A stretch of DNA of 64,000 nt from Hyperoplus lanceolatus (taxonomy: Eukaryota > Chordata > Actinopteri > Uranoscopiformes > Ammodytidae). The first letter of the stretch is position 1. Each line of letters begins with the position of its first letter. The stretch covers positions 22,845,001 through 22,909,000 of the forward strand of contig CM049410.1 in assembly GCA_026929865.2 (NCBI GenBank), read 5' to 3'. Of this stretch, positions 25,201 to 35,461 are shown piece by piece. The notes below the pieces were generated by a model. The model had not been told where the DNA came from. It saw only the letters and a list, made by a program, of their open reading frames with translations, and did not search any database. A program made the position numbers and the translations under genes.

Positions 25201-26177
25201 ACAGTGCAAACTGTCATAAATGTGCTTTTATAAATACATTTTACTTACTTACTTACTTATAACTCACCCAGGCCCTTGCGCACAAATCACCCCATCCCCA
25301 GAATTTTGGATAATTTTAGCAATTTAGGGTTGACATTGTGCTAACTATATAGACTCAAAGTGTAGCATACCAAAGCACTAAAACATGTGTCAAATGTTTT
25401 CAAACGTGTCTATAATTGTTCAGACACAATAATCAAAAAACCTTGATCATGGAAATTTTACTTTGAAAGGCAAAACACAGTTTTTTGAGCTTAAATGTGC
25501 TTATATCTTATTCCTTGTGTCTCCCTTCTTTACAGGATGAGTCAAATGGATGGCTCTTCTTAAATATGTGGTCACATTTCCAATTTCTTCCACGGTTTTC
25601 TAGAAACAAGGGGTTTTGCAACTTCCAAAATGCACAAATCACCCCACCTTCCCCTACTGACATTTTTTTATTAAATTCAGACACATTTAAAAAAAGTGAT
25701 TACTCCACTTTAAACTGAGCTTTCTAGCATGTCACAAGTTGAAATAACAAAGGAGGTTCTATCTGAATGCCCCTAAAATAGAAACAAGGTTGGCTAATCT
25801 AAAACCTTCTTTAATCCAAAGCTAATCCTCCCTGTACTAAAGCCTGACTATTTAAAAAAAGAGCTATGTAGAAGAAAAGAGTGCAGGAATGCTTACTGTT
25901 TGTTCCCATTCGGAAATGAGGCCTTTTCACCCTTTGCCCAGTTGTTCTAGTTCCCCCGTCTCACCTTGGTTCAGCTGCTTAACTAGGTTACATAAAGCTC
26001 TGATAATCATTAACGAGTCATCATCCGCCCAGATACACGACCCTTTCATTGACGTCATTGCAGCAGCGCCCTCTGTATTCAGACCTGATAGACTCTGTGT
26101 AATATTATTTGATAGCTGCCACCTTTGCACTCCAATGCCTGCCAACTGAATAGGGTTATTACGAATGAAGTTACACA

Positions 26178-26276
<99 letters not shown>

Positions 26277-27260
26277 TCCCAGGTCATCCTGCCAATGTTT
26301 TATGATACCGTGGTTACATAATTGAAGGTGTTCTCACCAAACTGAGACATCCACCTCTTCATAAAGATTAAAGACATTGCTCATGGCTGCTGATGTTAAT
26401 CTCTCCTACACATCTCTTCCCCCTCCCCCCCCCCAGATGAGTGACAGAGGTGGTGGTGTCCCCTTCAGGAAGACAGAGCGTCTGTTCAGCTACATGTACT
26501 CCACTGCTCCTAGTCCCAACATGGGAGACAAGCACAGAGCCCCACTGGTGAGCAACGGAGACACACACAAATATTCAAACACAATCTGTACGTTTACATG
26601 ACGTTAGAGAATATCGATTTATTGTGTTAGTACGACGGAAACCAAACTATTAAAATGCATGTAAACATCTTAGTCGGACTGATAATGTACTAAATGGATT
26701 TTCTCAAAGTAGCTCTTCTGTGTATGTAAACTTACTTCATATTAATACACGAGATGAGCTAATATGTCTGTGTCTGTGTCTGTGTGTGTGTATGTGCAGG
26801 CAGGGTTTGGCTATGGTCTGCCCATCTCTCGACTCTATGCTCGCTACTTCCAGGGAGACATCCATCTCTACTCTATGGAGGGTTACGGCACTGAAGCAGT
26901 CATACACCTGAAGGTAACATTTACACATATACACACACACACACACATGCAACAACTAGTACTAGATATATGATGACTGGGTTTAATAATAAAATCAGGG
27001 TTTCACTCTTAAAGGCAAGACATTGCAGGCAAAAAAATAGAGTTTTTTGTCTATTTTGCTTCCATTTGGAAAACAAACCCAATATCTACATTAATGTCTG
27101 TCATGTGCCTCTCTAGGCCTTGTCTACGGACTCTGTGGAGAGGCTGCCAGTTTTCAACAAGACGGCTCTGCGCCACTACAAACTGAGTTTAGAGGCAGAC
27201 GATTGGTGCGTTCCCTCCAAGGAGCCGCTGGACCTGGCCATATACCGCGCCGCCAAGTGA
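16289..27260 (+). CDS. pdk2: Pyruvate dehydrogenase kinase, PDK2-like
   Basis: A mitochondrial-matrix kinase that phosphorylates the E1-alpha subunit of the pyruvate dehydrogenase complex and so restrains pyruvate oxidation. Eleven exons join in frame: 16289-16406, 17092-17233, 20655-20726, 20851-21038, 21274-21363, 21926-22003, 22509-22585, 22773-22871, 26437-26547, 26800-26913 and 27117-27260. They encode 410 residues (human PDK2 has 407), and all introns are GT-AG. Family landmarks are intact: [15 protein letters not shown] (residues 26-40), [14 protein letters not shown] with His123, the N-box ELFKNAMRAT with Glu252 and Asn256, the G1 box DRGGGVP (Asp291), the G2 box GFGYGLP (327-333), and the C-terminal DW motif (Asp392-Trp393). 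Residues such as [27 protein letters not shown] and MVALGGEDL favour PDK2 over PDK1, 3 or 4. Two pdk2 paralogues may exist in teleosts and I cannot tell which this is. Introns 2 and 8 are long and rich in transposons. Confidence 0.95.
17289..17525 (-). mobile_element. Diverged copy of the 419-bp GGTTGCATTCC MITE
   Basis: Read in reverse, this stretch matches the element at 30946-31364 over landmarks such as CACAATCCAGTGTGCAC, GCAAGAGGCAAGATCAAGGC and the block around GTATGTCCCAAT. The terminal repeats are lost or too diverged to see. It lies in pdk2 intron 2 and abuts another MITE. Confidence 0.65.
17526..17665. mobile_element. Short MITE of the GTCAGCGATTC family
   Basis: The left end, TCAGTGACTCTGGAGAACGC followed by TTGTTGTCAAAATC, and the right end, TTGGCAACAAGCATTCTC...CTGTCTCCACC, are inverted relatives. 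The interior is very short (about 60 bases), so this is an internally deleted member of the family at 22978 and 56053. Confidence 0.65.
17700..18050. repeat. Copy A of a direct duplication in pdk2 intron 2
   Basis: Shares a core with copy B at 19429-19746 from GTCACATTCAAAGTAA through CTGAGATGGTC, CACAGCCTCCCACACTCC and ATATTATCAGAGATTACATT to CTGAACTTTGTCCCAGTT. I estimate high-80s percent identity by eye. It is in the same orientation, about 1.7 kb upstream of copy B. I recognise no coding or transposon motif. It ends in a GGGA-rich tract. Confidence 0.8.
17961..18028. repeat. (GGGA)n-rich purine tract
   Basis: GAGAGAGGGAGGGAGGG-type purine repeat ending in a G run, inside copy A. Copy B carries a much shorter version, so the tract expanded after the duplication or contracted in B. 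On the plus strand it could form G-quadruplex structure in the pdk2 pre-mRNA (inference). Confidence 0.85.
18492..18864. mobile_element. MITE with TTAAAGGTGCAC ends
   Basis: A perfect 12-bp terminal inverted repeat, TTAAAGGTGCAC at the left and GTGCACCTTTAA at the right, bounds about 370 bases with no coding potential. The TTAA-like outer bases could be part of a target duplication. Located in pdk2 intron 2. Confidence 0.6.
19429..19746. repeat. Copy B of the intron-2 duplication, flanked by 28-bp repeats
   Basis: Homologous to 17700-18050 in direct orientation. It is bracketed exactly by a perfect 28-bp direct repeat at 19401-19428 and 19747-19774, which includes GACCACCTTCTGGATG. Copy A has no such bracket, so copy B looks like the derived, inserted copy. 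See findings. Confidence 0.8.
20297..20640 (-). mobile_element. Non-LTR retrotransposon 3' fragment
   Basis: CAGAAATACTTTATTGATTC followed by CCCGGGGGAAATTTACTTTG is the reverse of a common fish LINE 3' end, and an AT-rich body follows. It lies immediately upstream of pdk2 exon 3. Only the start is recognisable; the far boundary is approximate. Confidence 0.55.
22978..23320. mobile_element. Truncated MITE of the GTCAGCGATTC family
   Basis: Begins GGTGTCAGCGATTCAGGAGA and shares an interior (GAGCCTAGGCTGTGTG, CAGGTAGTGGATC, GGAGATATTCA) with the copy at 56053. Its right end stops at TTTTGACAACAAGC, just short of the expected GTTCTCCAGAATCGC. There it meets the left arm of the inverted duplication, which therefore cut into it or joined at it. 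It lies in pdk2 intron 8. Confidence 0.7.
23868..24130 (+). mobile_element. tRNA-derived SINE
   Basis: The tRNA-like head carries an A box (TGGCTCAGTTGGTAGAGCG) and a B box (GGCGGTTCGATCCCCGCC). A typical fish SINE body follows (TGTCCTTGGGCAAGACACTT), ending ATAAAGGTTAAAAAAAAAAC. It is absent from the matching position of the right arm, which reads TTCCTGTCAACTATATC on the same strand. No target duplication is evident and two or three target bases are missing, which is unusual for standard SINE insertion. Confidence 0.88.
24735..24775. repeat. Perfect 19-bp palindrome inside the TIR transposon
   Basis: GACGCACAAATCACCCCAC, a 3-base spacer (TAC), then its exact reverse complement. The arms repeat the subterminal core GGGGTGATTTGTGC that also ends the element, and another copy lies at about 25280. 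These repeats may be transposase-binding sites (inference). Confidence 0.9.
24936..25262 (+). mobile_element. LINE 3' end nested in the TIR transposon
   Basis: The frame reads [17 protein letters not shown] and [14 protein letters not shown]. This is the 'LWNsLP...[10 protein letters not shown]' tail at the C-terminus of fish L2/CR1-like reverse transcriptase ORFs. Downstream are GCACTTTGGACAGTGC and a TTAC tandem tail ending at 25262, as expected for a 5'-truncated LINE copy. It lies wholly inside the 24552-25654 element. Confidence 0.75.
26181..26273. repeat. (CA)46 microsatellite in pdk2 intron 8
   Basis: Uninterrupted CA run 163 bases upstream of exon 9. CA repeats near acceptors can influence splicing through hnRNP L binding; that is family knowledge and is not shown here. 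Confidence 0.97.
27009..27060. mobile_element. Possible solo end of the TTAA element family
   Basis: TTAAAGGCAAGACATTGCAG followed by GCAAAAAAATAGAGTTTTTTG parallels the reversed right end of the element at 29781-30445 (TTAAGGTGAGACACTGCAGA...). It is diverged and lies in pdk2 intron 10. Confidence 0.4.
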
Positions 27261-28350
27261 TGTCAAACATGACTCCTGATACAAAGACTTGTAAAGGCTG
27301 ATAGTAAAATGCCTTTTTAAAGGTTAGGGGCCTTGCTGGTGGGGCCCTCGTGGGACCAGAAGTATTAGCTCCCGGAGGTGGACGGGAGAAGTGGTCAAGC
27401 CGAGCGCTGTCTTCCTAAAATGGTCTCAGAACTTCCTTGATTGGAGCGAGCTTCCTCTTCCCGTTATCTCCTCCTGCTTTCTTTACATGTGTTCTATAGA
27501 AGAAGAAGAACAAAGGGTGACTGATTCTGAATAGAATGCTATACAGTGGTAGAAATACAACATTCTCTTGAGCAATTATGGGATCGACAGAGAATTTTTT
27601 TCTACAGCTGCTTGAGCTAAACGTTAGCCTCACAGATAAGCTAACCCCAAATACAACGACATCCAGGTGCCTAACGTTAACAGTGGTCAAGATTGAAACA
27701 AAGATATAAATGACTTAATAGTTCAACTTTTAACAGCTGTTACGCAGTCAGCTGTCTTGTCATTTACACTCAAAAAGAACAAACGGCTCGCTAGCTGTAT
27801 GTACTTTGCCAAGTCTAGAACAAAGAACAGTGCATTTCACCCAGGTGTTAGTAAGCTAGTTTGCTAAGGATTTTCTTTCACCGTAGCTTCTTAGCCATTC
27901 AGGAGGTTTTTTCTCTTGAGAGCGTGTGAACATTGACTGAGATGTGCCTTTTTGCCCTTTTGCTACAAGAAACTCTCCCCCTCTTGAATTGCGGTTTTGT
28001 GGCCTGATTTAGGAACACACATAATGTTCTGCTGCTTGGTTACTGATAAAGAACAAGGATTAAGGACGGTTTGGTTAGCCATTATTAGAACAGCCTGTAA
28101 CACTGTCACAATGCAAGTGTGTCTTCTATGGACGAGTTGTCCATTAATTAGCTTTTGGTAAAGTTGTGGAACTCTATTTTTTTTTTTGAAAATGGTACAT
28201 GCGTGATATATACTGTATATTATGATTTACTGTGTTATGTCCTTTGATAGGTCTATATTACATTGTGTATTTGAAGTGAACATTTCATATTGGAGGACTT
28301 CTATTTTTATAAAGAAATTATTGGAAAATAAACTTTCCTGAAATTAATTT
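27261..28350 (+). other. pdk2: pdk2 3' untranslated region
   Basis: About 1.1 kb without coding potential follows the pdk2 stop. It ends at the first strong AATAAA (28327-28332), which sits in AT-rich sequence just before a long TG tract. The exact end is inferred. Confidence 0.6.
28327..28332 (+). terminator. pdk2: Polyadenylation signal of pdk2
   Basis: Canonical AATAAA in the context GGAAAATAAACTTTCCTG, about 1.07 kb past the stop. It is followed within 50 bases by a G/T-rich (TG)n tract that could act as the downstream element. Confidence 0.6.
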
Positions 28351-28376
28351 GATGTATGACCTCATTACTATTATTA

Positions 28377-29776
<1,400 letters not shown>

Positions 29777-29780
29777 TTAA

Positions 29781-30445
29781 GGTGAGACACTGGAGGTGAA
29801 TTGGGTACATTTCTAAGATATCATGAAACTTTGCCATTAAAAAAATGACTTTTTTGTATTGCCAATTTTTCTGAAATGTTTTAATAAATATGAAAATTTG
29901 GCAATATTTTACTCATTATGTGTAGATTTGCATCTCTAGATGTTGAATAAAGCCAGAATAAAAATCTTCATTTCATTTTGACAACAAAGTGTCCATAGTT
30001 TTTTCAGAAAAGATTTGGGATTCAGCCTTTTTTAATTATTTTATAAATCAAAAAATACTATGTACAGGCCTTCAAAATACATTTTAAGAACAAAATGTAT
30101 CATTAATCAAACTATTTACAACACATGAACAATTCATTCTGTAATAACCTTCAGAATAGTGCTAAGAATGATTATGGAAAATGCTTTAGAAGTTGAGAAT
30201 CTTGGTTCAGTGTATTGAAAAAAATGAATGTTTAGATAATGGCCGTGAAAGATGGTTGTATAGGAGGAACATGCAGACACAAACAGACAAGGTTTAGTCA
30301 AATAAACACCTTAATGTACATTTTTCACCTTTTAATTGTACAAGTATGAAAGACGACATGTTAGGGAAATAGATAAAATAGATAAAAAATCAGAAAATTG
30401 ACCCATGCTCGAGAAACACTATTTTTCTGTCTGCAGTGTCTCACC
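29781..30445. mobile_element. 665-bp MITE in a TTAA target
   Basis: Terminal inverted repeats GGTGAGACACTG (left) and CAGTGTCTCACC (right) are flanked by TTAA at 29777-29780 and 30446-30449. TTAA duplications mark the piggyBac and Kolobok superfamilies. No transposase frame remains, so the element is non-autonomous and the superfamily is undecided. Confidence 0.75.
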
Positions 30446-30756
30446 TTAATCATGCTCTCTTTTCAGTCCTATAGTTATTTGCTGAGCAGCGACCTCATGT
30501 GGTAAGGTTTACAAATTACAACTAGTACATGGGTATTATTAGTTCACACCTTTTACATAACTGCATTGATTGTATCCATTAAAATGCTTTTCAAGTGACA
30601 AAAAAAGCGAAAGAAATTACTATTTGTTTTTTTATTATTATTTGTAACCACCAATAATATTTGACTCTTTCTTTCGCTCTTATTGAACTATTGTGGTGGG
30701 CCGTCAAAAACAAAATAATAAATATATTTTTTAGTTTAAAATTAGATTAATTCGTG

Positions 30757-32173
30757 TTTAAATGTGTCTGAATTTAATAAAAAAATGTCAGTATGTTACA
30801 ATAATAATTAATTTTTTTTTGGAGTATGGTTATTTTTTGTGAGGCTGAGCTGGATTTCCCAGGCATATGTCATCTAAACGCATCACAGCTATGTGGAGCA
30901 GTGGGACCTGCAGTATAAGTATTGCTAGCCTTTCATTGAAACATTGGTTGCATTCCGAATCGCATACTTTCTAGTAGAAAGTTTCTACTATATAGTATGT
31001 AGAAAAAAGATTTAGGATGTCCCGATTCTTGTGGCCAGATTTAGGATGGTTAGAAGTACCCGGATGTCCTACTTCATGGGGCCAAGATTGTTAGTGTTGA
31101 AAAGTGCATCCTATTTGGGCGATTCTGACCCACAATCCAGTGTGCACGTGAAGTGACGTCACATCGACGAAGCTTCCATATGAAAACAAACGGGGATGCG
31201 ACGGATATAAAAGCAAGAGGCAAGATCAAGGCGCAATGTTATGACGAAATAAGAGAGTAAAGTATGTCCCAATAGTATGCCTACTGCATCCTAACTAGAT
31301 TCTTTTTATCATCGGATGTATGTAGAATAGAAAAAAGAAAGAGTATGCGATTCGGAATGCAACCATTGTCTCCTATTGGATAATAACTTTGACTGACGTG
31401 TCTCATCATCCAATCAGATTTTAATGTGTAGTGACAGCCCACCCCCAAGGCTCAGCAAAATTTCACCGCTAGCCCCCCGTGATGTCATCAGCGAAGTTTG
31501 AACGTTCGGCGGGCTATTAGCATTTTTAGTGAATTACTATGGCCATCGCCTTCACACAACCTACTCGATCCTGTTGCCGAGCTAGTGTGGCTATTTAAAT
31601 GATCGTTTAACATAGTTTAGATATAGTTGACAGGAATACTACCCCTAAGCTGGATGGGCTGACAACGTTTTTTTGTGGCACTTCACTAGGATGCTATGAC
31701 TGGCTAACAGCTAGCACCGAGCGGAACAAGTTACCGGTATGTTGCTAGCGTGTCTGCTTTTTAAACCTGTGAAGGAACATGGCACATCACGGAAGTGATG
31801 GGTGAGTGTTACTTTTGGCTTTGTCTATCTGTGAAGAGATAACGTTATTTTGTGGAGTTTTAAACCATTTTGTTTGTTTGTTATGGTCATTGTAGCCTAT
31901 ATTGCTGGGACTTGGGCAGTAGGTGATTCTGTTTTTCAGTGTTGATGCCGCTTTCTAAGCATAATATGGGTACCAACTCTCAACTACACTTCTTCTTAAT
32001 ATGCTGGTTGGATTTACTGTTGTAAAACTTGGCATAAAAGACCCTTCTTGCATGTTTAATTTTTGTTATTGAAGCGAATGCGGCGCACTGGTAATATTGT
32101 CGCTATACTAAATTGAATCTGTTGAAGTTGCGCAAGCATCCGGTGAACCCTGTTACAATAACTGGATGCTTGT
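30757..32173. repeat. Right arm of the ~1-kb inverted duplication
   Basis: Reverse-complement match of 23321-25691 after removing the 419-bp MITE. In this orientation it looks like the 5' end of a gene or an autonomous element: inverted and direct CCAAT motifs at about 31373 and 31410, a CRE-like GTGATGTCATCAGCG at about 31480, then ATGGCACATCACGGAAGTGA at 31779 ending at a consensus splice donor (GG|GTGAGT) at 31802. About 2.4 kb downstream of pdk2. Confidence 0.9.
30946..31364. mobile_element. 419-bp MITE with 23-bp TIRs and ATT target duplication
   Basis: Perfect 23-bp terminal repeats start GGTTGCATTCCGAATCGCAT. The flanks are ATT on both sides (30943-30945 and 31365-31367), and the left arm gives the empty site (GAAACATTGTCTCC in this orientation). 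A 3-bp duplication fits PIF/Harbinger-like insertion, though ATT is not the usual TWA, so this is inference. The interior contains a perfect CRE palindrome, TGACGTCA, at about 31154. Confidence 0.88.
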
Positions 32174-32548
32174 TTTGTATCGTGTTATGCGTTTACAAAC
32201 AGTTGTCTAGTGACATGAAATATCTGATGGTGATGGTGCAGCTATCTGGTGTGGGATAAACAACAGTGGTGTGCGCTGCTCTGTGGTTGTTGAAGATCAA
32301 CTGTCAAGCTCTTCATGTTATGCATTAGTGTGTATATACTGTGATTTTAGCCTATAATTTGTATGTGGCTGTGTTGGTTGTATCGTCACCTGACGTGTGC
32401 GTTTCTCAGTGTTTGGGGGGGGGGGGGGGGTCGTTGGTCTGAGTTTGCTACTGAAGGCCCTGACTGAAAGCCAGTACGCTACTGGATATGCGAAGAGCGA
32501 AATTTTGATGTAACTTCTGTAAATTGACAAATAAAGTAACTTAACTTA
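32174..32548 (+). other. Possible 3' end of the element carrying the right arm
   Basis: Directly downstream of the right arm. It includes a G run at about 32415 and ends CAAATAAAGTAACTTAACTT, resembling a retroelement or gene 3' terminus with AATAAA. It is not present beside the left arm. The link to the arm is inference. Confidence 0.3.
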
Positions 32549-33985
32549 AGAATCTGCAAAAACCACAAGAAAAGAAAATGACAAAAGACACAAATGGGAA
32601 ATTTTGGCATAAGCTTTTATTGTTTTTATTCATTTTTCAAGGTTTTCTCTTTAAACTGAATTGGTTTGCTTTTTCCCAGTAGGTTTGTATGTTTTGTATC
32701 TTTTTTTTAAATTATTATTATTATTATTCATCTGGATTGTATTTATCCTATCAGTAAAGGAGAAGAGTTGCTCAGGTAAATCAGCATTCACAGTCAAACC
32801 TTCATACTTTTTAACAACAGAACTATATATTTTTTTATATATATATAAGTCTCTTTTTCACAAATGCTGTTGAATTATTACAGTTTCACCTTTTTTTCCT
32901 TTGTTCTTTACATGTTTCAAAAATAGAAAATGTAAATAATAAACATTCCATTGAAATATAGTTTATACAGTTCTCGATTTCTTTTTTTTTTTTTTTTTTT
33001 TTCCTCTCTCCAAGTGTAGTGACAATAAAATGATTTCCAGTGTCAGTCTCTAGAGCATAAACCCCATTCACTTGTGGAGGGAAGCCTCTCTTCTTTTTAT
33101 AACTTTTTTTTACTCCACCTCTTTCCTTGGACACGTAACAACTATTTATCCCAGTTGTGGTACCGTCAGCCATATGAATGAATCATAATCAAAATCAAAG
33201 TGAGTTCGAGTGATTGGCTGCACCTGGACTTACAGCATGATATATTTGTCGAATTCAAAAAAAATGTGCAACCTCAGGAAAATGAATAAGAAAAAAGCCC
33301 AGCAAGCACAAAGTGTGAAAATATAACGGAAATGTTTAAAAAAAAAATATTGTGTAATTCTTGTGAATTTGACCTGTATAAACAGGTGGAGAGGCAGGCA
33401 GCTTGTCCTGAAGGGAAACAAGTTTTACGTAACGTCAGCATCCATGTTGCCGAATTAAAAAAAGAAGAAGAATATCCTTAATAAATGTGCTGAAATGGCG
33501 ACACAGTAGAACTGTATACTCCCCTTGATTAATGATGAAAAATAGGCCAGACTCTCAACACCGGTGTAGGGAAGCTCCTGTAAAAAAACATTATTTGGAC
33601 TTTGATGAAATTGAGCCCGTTTTAATGACACTCTGCCGCTGTGTGGCTACCAATGGAAAAATGTCCACACCTATGTAACAGTATAAAAGAAGCACAAGAA
33701 TGGAAAAAAGTGAACAAATAAAATTTTAAAAAATCAAAGATAAACTTTTGTTTGTGTCCTCCGCAGTATGTTTGAACCTGACAGGGAAAAGGGAAGATTT
33801 GCTTGTTTGTTTGTTTTTTGACAGAGGAAAGGCTTCCCTTCACGCCGCCATTCACGATTAAGTTAAAGTCATCGTTTTAAAGTTTCCCGTGCATGCATTT
33901 AGAATTCATCTCCAAAAAATAGGATATAAAAACACAAGAACAAAGGATGCAAACATTTGCTTCTTCCTCAAAATAAGTGGAGGAG

Positions 33986-33988
<3 letters not shown>

Positions 33989-34038
<50 letters not shown>
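33989..34038. repeat. (GA)25 microsatellite
   Basis: Perfect GA run preceded by GGA triplets. Confidence 0.95.
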
Positions 34039-34044
<6 letters not shown>

Positions 34045-35385
34045 CATGGGATGGAGAGCCTGCTGCAAGAAACGCAAACTTGAGTTTCACCGCCCAAAAT
34101 GCTAGCTAGCTAGCCACTAACGCGAACCAAACATTATCCAGGTTGTGCTGGAAAGTTTACTATTCACCTTTTAAAATAGTGTTTTGCCAATGGTTTTTAC
34201 CTCAACGTGTGCATACTAGGTTAACATTTTATTCATGTTTTTCAGCTAACTAATGTCATCTTTATCCGAATAAAGTAGGCTAGAAATGCTGTACCAAAAC
34301 TAGATTATCCAGGTACATTTCTATATTAAATATTAAAGTGAAACTGCACACTTAAACTTTTATTTTTTTTTAGCTTGAATCAAAATTATATTACTGTGCT
34401 GTAATGGTTAAATCACGCTCATATCCAAACACGTTATTATGGAGACACCTGTCATGTCAATCAGACTTAGCTTCCTGACAGCTAACCCTGCCTCCTTCGA
34501 CACCCCCCCTCTCCCCCCTCTCGGCCCCCTGCTCAATTCAAGCATTTTTCAAAATTGTGCAGTGTGTGGAGTTAACGCTCAGACCTGGGGGTGCAGTTAC
34601 TCTATCATGTCTAACCCTTTATCCTGACACTGTAGGCTAGAAAAGTTGGGCTAAAGCTAGCTTACCTATAAATAAACATAACTGAAGGTCCCCTAATTGC
34701 CTATAGATAGGGCTGTAAAATTAAATTTAATATTAAATTAAATATTTGGGGCAAAACTAGTTTTATCAAGTTTAGGCTTGTACAGCATGGTTAAAACTGA
34801 ATGTTCAATGCAAAGTATTATGTTAAACGTTAGCTTGTTTTTGCCTACCCTACACTGTCTGGATTAGCTAGTTAGCCTGCCTTGAATTATGTACTGCAAA
34901 GTCACTCATTAATAAACAACAATACATACAATTTTAAGTCTTAACTTAAGCTTAGCTGTGTTTTTGTCAAGTTTAAAAGCGAAATACACAGGGCAGTAAA
35001 CTGCTGCTCCGCATGGGTTTTGACTTTTCTGACCACACCCACATCTATGATGTCACAGCAGACGTTCTCTCTCCTGCTGTCAAAATAAAAACACGGTGAC
35101 TTCAAAGGTCTGGGTTGTGGATAGAGGTATGATATGCGTGAAACGTTTTAAACTCAAAGAGAGCTGTGCAGCAACCATTCACTGCCCATCAATCAGATTG
35201 CCCCTGGCTTTTTGAAAATGCATGTGTATATAGGCCTTTAAAAAATATTGGGGCAGGGACACTCCTCCGCATCTTGTCCTGATATGTTTGGTTGGCGGTT
35301 TGGATTTCAAGTAAAGTTGCTCTATAGGTTAGCTCAGCTGTCAGTTCTTCTCACAGGGGGATGGCTAAGCTCAGCATGGTTTCTC

Positions 35386-35390
<5 letters not shown>

Positions 35391-35457
<67 letters not shown>
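35391..35457. repeat. (CA)33 microsatellite
   Basis: Perfect CA run. Confidence 0.96.

Positions 35458-35461
<4 letters not shown>

Larger units (their letters stand above)
24552..25654. mobile_element. 1.1-kb TIR transposon, TA target duplication
   Basis: A perfect 24-bp terminal inverted repeat starts GGGGAAGGTGGGGTGATTTG at 24552 and is mirrored at 25631-25654. It is flanked by TA on both sides. The right arm of the duplication holds the empty site (GTAACATACTGACA on the same strand), which proves both the insertion and the TA duplication. On the minus strand just inside the left end, an acidic frame [20 protein letters not shown] continues to DFVIVTQ and a stop. It looks like the C-terminal tail of a lost transposase. 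TA duplication fits the Tc1/mariner/pogo group (inference). Confidence 0.88.
23321..25691. repeat. Left arm of a ~1-kb inverted duplication
   Basis: After removing the SINE (23868-24130) and the TIR element (24552-25654), about 1.0 kb matches the reverse complement of 30757-32173 at roughly 98% identity by eye. Differences include single-base changes near 24300 and a few short indels. Shared landmarks are CCGAACGTTCAAACTTCG, GATGATGAGACACGTCAG and AGCATATTAAGAAGAAG. The arm lies inside pdk2 intron 8. Confidence 0.92.
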
